Assembly: GCA_049999725.1 (NCBI GenBank)
Contig: JBNGIS010031368.1
Span: 1-27,420 of the forward strand
DNA from: Haplomitrium mnioides
Lineage: Eukaryota > Marchantiophyta > Haplomitriopsida > Calobryales
DNA: 27,420 bases
Direction: 5' to 3'
Below, one piece after another: positions 21,746 through 27,420 of the stretch. Each line of letters begins with the position of its first letter. Positions within the stretch are counted from its first letter, which is position 1. A program made the translations under genes and the position numbers. The notes under the pieces are model-generated. The model worked only from the letters and a program-made list of their open reading frames with translations, ran no database searches and had not been told where the DNA came from.

Positions 21746-22504
21746 ACCTCACATAGTGCACCTCTACCTTAGTAACTCCAATGTGCATCTCTTCTAATTA
21801 CATGGTATTTTGACTGTTGAAGAATGACTTGGTGTTTTAAACTATCTATTTGGTGTTTTTCCCTTGAATTTCTTAGGTTTTTTACTTGACATACTTGGTG
21901 TTTATAAGTAAATAGGGTTTTGGGCTTGAACTACTTAGTGTTTTTTCCATGTATATGGTGGCACTTCTCTGGCTTGTCTTTGTCCACTATTGAGGCCATG
22001 ATCATGATGAGCAGCTCATATAGAGACCATCTATCTAAGTAGATCCAATGTGCATGTCTTCCCCATACATGGTGTTTAGACTCTTGAAGTATGACTTGGT
22101 GTTTGAAGCTAACTAGTTGGTGTTTTTTCTTGAATTGTTGAGTGTTTTGACTTGAACTACTTGTTGTTTGTAAGTACATACTATTTTTGTCTTGAACTAC
22201 TTAGCGTTTTTTCTATGTATGTAGTGGCACTTCTCCGGCTTTTGTTTGTGCGTTGTTGGAACTCTCATCATAATAAGTAGCTCATATAGTGCATCTCTAC
22301 TTTAGCAACTCCAATGTTCCTCTCTTCTTATTACGTGGTATTTTGACTCTTGACAATCAACTTGGTGTTTTTTTTCCTTGATTTGCTTAGTGTTTTGACT
22401 TCAACTACTTGGTGTTTTGAAGTGAAAAATGTTTTGGCCTTGAAATACTTATTGTTTTTTCCATGTATATGGTGGCTCTTCGTCGGCTTGTCTTTGTACG
22501 CTGT

Positions 22505-22540
22505 TGGGGCAATCATCCAGGTCCTTTGTAACTTCAATGT
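22505..22540. repeat. Satellite monomer with deletion of the landmark tail
   Basis: After CAATCATCCAG the sequence passes directly to GTCCTTTGTAACTTCAATG. The usual GATGAGTAGCTCATATAG and the first part of the GTGCACCTC stretch are missing, which helps make the following interval only 214 bp. Confidence 0.8.
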
Positions 22541-24589
22541 GCATCTCTTCTTATGACTTGATGTTTTAAACTAACTACTTGGTGTTTTTTGCTAGAACAA
22601 CTTAGTGTTTCGACTTGAACTACTTGGTGTTTTGAAGTAAATATTGTTTTGGCCTTGAACTACTTATTTTTTTTCCATGTATGTGGTGGCACTTCTCCGA
22701 CTTGTGTTTGTGCATTGTTGGGGTCATCATCACGATGAGTAGCTCATATAGTGCACTTCTACTTAAATAACTCCAATGTGCATCTCTTCCTATTACTTGG
22801 TGTTTAGACTCTTAACGAATGACTTGGTGTTTTAAACTAACTACTTGGTGTTTTTTTTCTTGAGCTGTTTAGTGTCTTGACCTGAACTGCTTAGTCTTTT
22901 GACTTGAACTACTTCGTGTTCTGAAGTAAATATTGTTTTTGCCTTAAGCTACTTAGTGTTTTTTCCATGTATGTGGTGGCATTTCTCCGGCTTGTCTCTG
23001 TGCGCTATTGGGGCCATCATCATGATGAGTAGCTCATATAGTGCACTTCTAATTTAGCAACTCCAATGTGCATCTCTTTCAATTACTTGGTGTTTGGACT
23101 CTTGAAGAATGACTTGGTGTTTTAAGCTAACTACTTGATGTTTTTTTCTTGAATTTCTTAGTGTTTTGACTTGAATTACTTGGAGTTTTGAAGTAAATAG
23201 TGTTTTGGCCTTGAACTACATAGTGTTCTTTGCATGTATATGGTGACACTTCTCCGGCTTGTTTTTGTTCATTGTTGGGGCAATCATCATGATAAGTAGC
23301 TTATATAGTGCACCTCTACCTAAATAGCTCCAATGTGCATCTCTTCTCATTACATGGTGTTTAGACTCTTGAAGAATGACTTGGTGTTTTAAACTAACTA
23401 CTTGGTGTTTTTTCCTTGAGCTGCTTAGTGTTTTGACTTGAATTGCTTGGTGTTTTGACTTGAAGTACTTGGTGTTTTGAAGTAAATATTGTTTTGGCCT
23501 TGAGTTACATAGTGTTTTTTCCATGTATTTGGTGGGACTTCTCCGGATTGTCTTTCTGCGTTGTTGGGACCATCATCATGATGAGTAGCTCATAAAGTGC
23601 ACCTCTAACTTAAGAACTCCAATGTCCATCTGTTGCCATTACTTGGTGTTTAAACTTGTGAAGAATGACTTGGTGTTTTAAACTAACTACTTGGTGTTTT
23701 TTCCTTGAACCAATTAGTGTTTTGACTTCAACTACTTGGTGTTTTGAAGTAAATATTGCTTTGGCCTTGAACTACTTAGTATTTTTCCATGCATATTGTG
23801 GCTTTTCTCCAACTTGTTTGTTTGCAGTGTTGGGGTTATCATCATGATGAGTAGCTTATATAGTGCACCTCTAGCTAAGTATCTCCAATGTGCATCTCTT
23901 CCTAATACTTGGTGTTTTAAACTAACTACTTGGTGTTTTTTCCTTGAACTCCTTTGTGTTTTGACTTGAACTACTAGGTGTTTTGAAGTATATGTTGTTT
24001 GGGCATTGATCTACCTACTCTTATTTCCATCTTTGTGGTGGCACTTCTCAGGCTTGTCTTTGTGCATTGTTGGAGCCGTCATCATGATTAATAGCCTATA
24101 TAGTGCACCTCTATCTTAGTAACTCCAATGTGCATCTCTTCCCATTACTTGGTGTTTAGACTCTTGAAAAATGACTTGGTGGATTTAAGCTAACTGCTTG
24201 GTGTTTGTTCCTTGAACTACTTAGTGTCTTGACCTGAACTGCTTAGTCTTTTGACTTGAACTACTCCGTGTTTTGAAGTAAACACTGTTTTTGCCTTAAG
24301 CTACTTAGTGTTTTTTCCATGTATGTGGTGGCACTTCTCTAGCTTGTCTTGGTGCGCTCTTGGGGCCATCATCATGATGAGTAGCTCATATAGTGCACTT
24401 CTACTTTAGTAGCTCCAATGTGCATCTCTTCCAATTACTTGGTGTTTAGACTCTTCAAGATTGACTTGGTGCTTTAAGCTAACTACTTGGTGTTTTTTCC
24501 TTGAACTGCTTACTGTTTTGACTTGAAATACTTGGTGTTTTGAAGTAAATACTATGTTGGCGTTGAAATACTTAGTGTTTTTTCCATGT

Positions 24590-24640
24590 ATGTGGTGGCA
24601 CTTTCTGCGGCTTACCTTTGAAACTCAAATGTGCATCTCT
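24590..24640. repeat. Satellite monomer lacking the landmark (about 56-bp deletion)
   Basis: GGCACTTTCTGCGGCTTACC joins directly to TTTGAAACTCAAATGTGCA. The part of the monomer with the CATCATCATGATG palindrome and GTGCACCTC is absent. The landmark interval across this place (24366 to 24844) is 478 bp, that is, two monomers minus about 56 bp. Confidence 0.85.
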
Positions 24641-25682
24641 TTGTTGTGCTTGGTGTTTAGACTCTTGAAGAATAACTTGGCGTATTAAAGTAACTACTTG
24701 GTGATTTTTCCTTGAGCTGCTTAGTGTTTTTACTTAGAGTACTTGGTGTTTTGAAGGAAATAATGTTTTGGCCTTGAACTAGTTAGTGTTTTTTCCATTT
24801 ATGTGGTGGCACTTCTCCAGTTTATCTTTGTGCACTATAAGGGCAATCATCGCGATGAGAAGCTTATATAGTACACCTCTACATTTGTAACTTCGATGTG
24901 CATCTCTTCTCATGACTTGGTGTTTAGACACTTGAAGAATGACTAGGTGTTTTAAACTAACTACTTGGTGTTTTTTGCTTGAGTAGCTTAGTGTTTTACC
25001 TTGAGCTACTTGGTGTTGTGGAGTAAATATTGATTGGCCTTGAACTACTTAGTGTTTTTCCATGTATGTGGTAGCACTTCTCCGACTTGTCTTTGTGCAC
25101 TGTTGAGGTCATCATCACGACGAGGACCTCACATATTGCACTTCTACTTTAGTAACTCCAATAAGCATCTCTTCCCATTACTTGGTTTTTAGACTCGTGA
25201 AGAATGACTTTGTGTTTCAATGTAACTACTTGGTGTTTTTTTTTGAACTGCTTAGTGTCTTGATCTGAACTGCTTAGTGTTTTGACTTGAACTACATCGT
25301 GTTTTCAAGTAAATAATGTTTGAACCTTGAACTACTTAGTGTTTTTTCAAGGTATGTAATGGCACTTCTCCGACTTGTCTTTGTGTGCTCTTGGAGCCAT
25401 CATCATGATGAGTAGCTCATATAGTGTACTTCTACTTTAGTAGTCTCAATGTACATCTCTTCGAATTACTTGGTGTTTAGACTCTTGAAGAATGACTTGG
25501 TGTTTTAAATCCATTACTTTGTGTTTTTTCCTTGAATTGCTTAGTGTTTTGACTTGAACTACTTGGTGTTTTGAAGTAAATATTGCTTTGGCCTATAACT
25601 ACATAGTGTTCTTTGCATGTATGTGGTGGCACTTCTCCGGCTTGTCTTTGTACGCTGTTGGGGCCATCATCATGATGAGTAG

Positions 25683-25686
25683 CTCA
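25683..25686. repeat. Target site duplication CTCA, left copy
   Basis: CTCA before the TG end of the 390-bp insertion is repeated after its CA end at 26077-26080. Uninterrupted monomers have one copy (GTAGCTCATATAG). A 5-bp reading, CTCAT, is also possible if the insertion is taken to start one base later. Confidence 0.75.
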
Positions 25687-25753
25687 TGTAATAGTACAAG
25701 CATAAGGTTGTGCTATTTATAAGAAAATAAAGAGGAGTGAAGGAAGTGGTAGT

Positions 25754-25823
25754 GAGTCACTTTTAGGGTAAGATTAGGTTACTTGCATTTGAAGTCACTT
25801 TTGGTAGAGAGTCACCTTTAGGG
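25754..25823 (+). promoter_or_regulatory. Direct repeats upstream of the TATA box in the small LTR
   Basis: GAGTCACTTTTAGGG (25754-25768), AGTCACTTTT (25793-25802) and GAGTCACCTTTAGGG (25809-25823) are near-copies lying 60-130 bp before the TATA box. Repeated short words in this place are common in LTR U3 regions, where they bind host factors. No factor is identified here. Confidence 0.45.
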
Positions 25824-25879
25824 CTCAAATGAGAAGTGGCTTGTAAGTGAAGTAAGAGGGATGACACCCTCTTCTCTTG

Positions 25880-25887
25880 TATAAATA
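25880..25887 (+). promoter_or_regulatory. TATA box of the probable solo LTR
   Basis: TATAAATA in the context CTTGTATAAATAGAAGGG is a strong plant TATA match, placed in the middle of the 390-bp element as expected for the U3/R border. A transcript would start about 30 bp downstream, near the CCCCACTCC stretch. Confidence 0.6.
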
Positions 25888-26076
25888 GAAGGGCTTCTTA
25901 GCCCCACTCCTCATTCTAGAGTTCCTCTCGAATCACTTGGGTTCTTTGGTTGCTTGGTTTTTGCTTGCACTCTTGGTCTTAGCTTAGACCTTGAGTTGCT
26001 TTTGGTTGAAGAACTCTATTAGAGTTCACCATGAGTTCTTACTCATTTGGATTTGGTCTATGAGATTCTTTTACCA

Positions 26077-26080
26077 CTCA
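26077..26080. repeat. Target site duplication CTCA, right copy
   Basis: Directly follows the ACCA end of the insertion. The satellite then continues with TATAGTGCACCTCTACC. Confidence 0.75.
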
Positions 26081-27420
26081 TATAGTGCACCTCTACCTTA
26101 GTAGCTCCAATGTGCATCTCTTCCCACTACTTGGTTTTTAGACTCTTGAAGAATGACTTGGTGTTTTAAACTAGCTACTTGGTGTTTTTTCCTTGAACCG
26201 CTTAGTATTTTGACTAGAACTACTTGGTGTTTTGAAGTAAACAGTGTTTTGGCCTTGAACTACTTAGTGTCTTTTTCCATGTATGTGGTGGCACTTCTCT
26301 GGCTTGTCTTAGTGCGCTCTTGGAGCCATCATCACGATGAGTAGCTCATATAAAGCACCTCTAGCTTAGTATCTCTAATGTGCATCTCTTTCTATTACTT
26401 GGTGTTTGGAACTAGCTACTTGGTGTTTTTTCCTTGAATTGCTGAGTGTTTTGACTTGACCTACTTGGTGTTTTGAAGTAAATACTATTTTGGCCTTGAA
26501 CTACTCAGTGTTTTTTCCATGTATGTGGTGGCACTTCTCCGGCTTGTCTTTGTGTGCTATAGAGGCCATCATCATGATGAGTAGCTTATAGAGTACACCT
26601 CTACTTTAGTAACTTGAATGTACATCTCTTCCCATTGCTTGGTGTTTAGACTCTTGAAGAATGACTTGGTGTTTTAAAGTAACTACTTGGTGTTTTTTCC
26701 CTGAACTGCTTAGTGTTTTGACTTGACCTACATGGTGTTTTGAAGTAAATACTTTTTTGGCCTTGAACTACTTATTGCTTTATTCATGTATATAGTGGCA
26801 CTTTTACGGCTTGTTTTTGTGCCCTGTTGGGACCATCTTCACGATAAGTAGCTTATAAAGTGCACCTTTACCTTAGTAGCTCCAATGTGCATCTCTTCTG
26901 ATTACTTGGTGTTCAGACTCTTGAAGAATGACTTGGTGCTTCAAACTAACTACTTGGTGTTTTTATCTTGAAGTTCTTAGTGTTTTGACTTGAACTTCTT
27001 GGTATTTTGAAGTAAATATTGTTTTGGTTGTGAACTTCTTTTTGGTTTTCCCATGTATGTGGTGGCTATTTTCTGGCTTGTCTTTGTGCCATGTTGGGGC
27101 CATTATCATGATGAGTAGCTCATATAATGCACCTCTGCCTTAGTAACTCCAATGTGCACCTCTTTCCATTACTTGGTGTTTTAAAGTAACTACTTGGTGT
27201 TTTTTTCTTGAAGTGCCTAGTGTTTTGAGTTGGGTTACTTTGTATTTTGAGATGAGTAGTGTCTTGACCTTGAACTACTTAGTGTTTTTTCCACGTATGT
27301 GGTAGCACTCTTTAGCTTGTCCTTGTGCACTGTTGGCCCCATCATCATGAGAAGTAGCTCATATAGTACACCACTACCTTAGTAACTCCAATGTGCATCT
27401 CTTCCCATTACTTGGTGTTT
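26081..27420. repeat. Satellite array, continuation to the window edge
   Basis: The same satellite as 13691-25686 continues here. Landmarks lie at 26326, 26566, 26833, 27100 and 27339, with intervals of 240, 267, 267 and 239 bp. The array runs off the window at 27420, so its full length is unknown. Confidence 0.97.

Larger units (their letters stand above)
13691..25686. repeat. Tandem satellite array, modal monomer 267 bp
   Basis: About 45 head-to-tail monomers were read using the CCATCATCATGATGAG landmark (13875, 14121, 14388, 14634, 14901, 15123, 15391, 15658, 15926, 16194, 16461, 16708, 16975, 17242, 17509, 17776, 18044, 18334 and so on). Most intervals are 266-268 bp. Others cluster at about 240, 245-247, 214-222 and 288-290. 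Each monomer has two parts. One is a stretch of six degenerate CTTGGTGTTTT/CTTAGTGTTTT units spaced about 21-40 bp. The other is a roughly 145-bp segment running from CATGTATGTGGTGGCACTTC through the landmark to CTCCAATGTGCATCTCTTCC. Open frames here are short and lie in different phases in different monomers, so I call no genes. Its chromosomal role, centromeric or otherwise, cannot be told from sequence alone. Confidence 0.97.
25687..26076 (+). mobile_element. 390-bp TG...CA insertion, probable solo LTR
   Basis: This sequence is unlike the satellite and interrupts a monomer exactly. Removing 394 bp (insert plus one CTCA) brings the interval 25664-26326 from 662 to 268 bp. It begins TGTAATAG and ends TTTTACCA, the TG/CA ends of an LTR. 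Other features are a TATA box at 25880-25887 midway, three AGTCAC-type direct repeats upstream of it (from 25754, 25793 and 25809), a small hairpin just after it (25891-25904), and a 7-bp inverted repeat GAACTCT/AGAGTTC at 26011-26027. There is no coding region and no second LTR, so a solo LTR left by recombination fits best. A TRIM-like or other short non-autonomous element is the alternative. Confidence 0.7.

Noticed and set aside
18943-23847. Several 60-100 codon open frames in the satellite on both strands (for example 18943-19158 and 23216-23524).
   Set aside because: They are translations of the tandem repeat in whichever monomers happen to lack a stop. Neighbouring monomers break them, and their ends follow random substitutions.
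25687-26076. SINE or MITE origin for the 390-bp insertion.
   Set aside because: I see no RNA polymerase III B-box consensus and no poly(A) or simple-repeat tail, and the ends are not long inverted repeats. TG...CA ends and a central TATA box fit an LTR better.
13691-27420. Regularly spaced short repeats resembling a CRISPR array.
   Set aside because: The CTTGGTGTTTT units are degenerate, spacing varies, the sequence between units is itself repeated and not unique, and no cas genes are present. The context is a plant satellite.
13691-27420. Telomeric or rDNA spacer identity for the array.
   Set aside because: There are no TTTAGGG runs and no ribosomal gene sequence in the window. TTTTAGGG words at 25761 and 25816 are isolated and lie inside the small LTR.

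Overview
This window reads as non-genic heterochromatin from the nuclear genome of a land plant. The evidence is a Ty3/Gypsy LTR retrotransposon with a plant-type tRNA-Asp primer site and the non-chromodomain (Athila/Tat-like) domain layout, nested in a long satellite array, together with mutation patterns expected of methylated plant DNA. I cannot name the species. I see no intact host gene, rRNA, tRNA, CRISPR array or bacterial feature.

Layout. Positions 1-85 are the end of one satellite monomer. Positions 86-13685 are a single 13,600-bp LTR retrotransposon inserted into that monomer. It has a 3,495-bp 5' LTR (86-3580), a primer-binding site (3582-3595), an untranslated leader, a gag region (about 4082-5868), a pol region in the order protease, reverse transcriptase, RNase H, integrase (about 5869-10035), a short 3' untranslated stretch, and a 3,484-bp 3' LTR (10202-13685). 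The element starts TGTTAG and ends CTAACA, and is bounded by the 5-bp target duplication GCATC (81-85 and 13686-13690). Removing the element and one GCATC rejoins the satellite seamlessly.

Gag-pol is dead. I read 26 in-frame stop codons (14 TAG, 7 TAA, 5 TGA) but only one change of reading frame, which lies at the gag/pol boundary. Key protease, RNase H and integrase residues are replaced, while the reverse transcriptase YLDD box survives. The LTRs differ by only about 5% in the stretches I compared, which looks too little to explain that many stops.

The rest (13691-27420, continuing 1-85) is a tandem satellite of about 52 monomers with a modal length of 267 bp. Each monomer contains six degenerate copies of a roughly 22-bp CTTGGTGTTTT unit plus a more unique segment of about 145 bp. 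Monomer lengths change mainly in steps of about 22 bp. Multi-monomer blocks are duplicated inside the array, including a tandem pair with a 1,039-bp period and a four-monomer block repeated 2.92 kb away. Two CpG sites occur as CG, TG and CA across monomers, pointing to methylation-driven decay. A 390-bp TG...CA element with a TATA box, probably a solo LTR, interrupts one monomer at 25687-26076 with a 4-bp duplication.

These parts do not form a working gene system. The window records satellite amplification, insertion of a large retrotransposon and of a small LTR, and methylation-associated decay.
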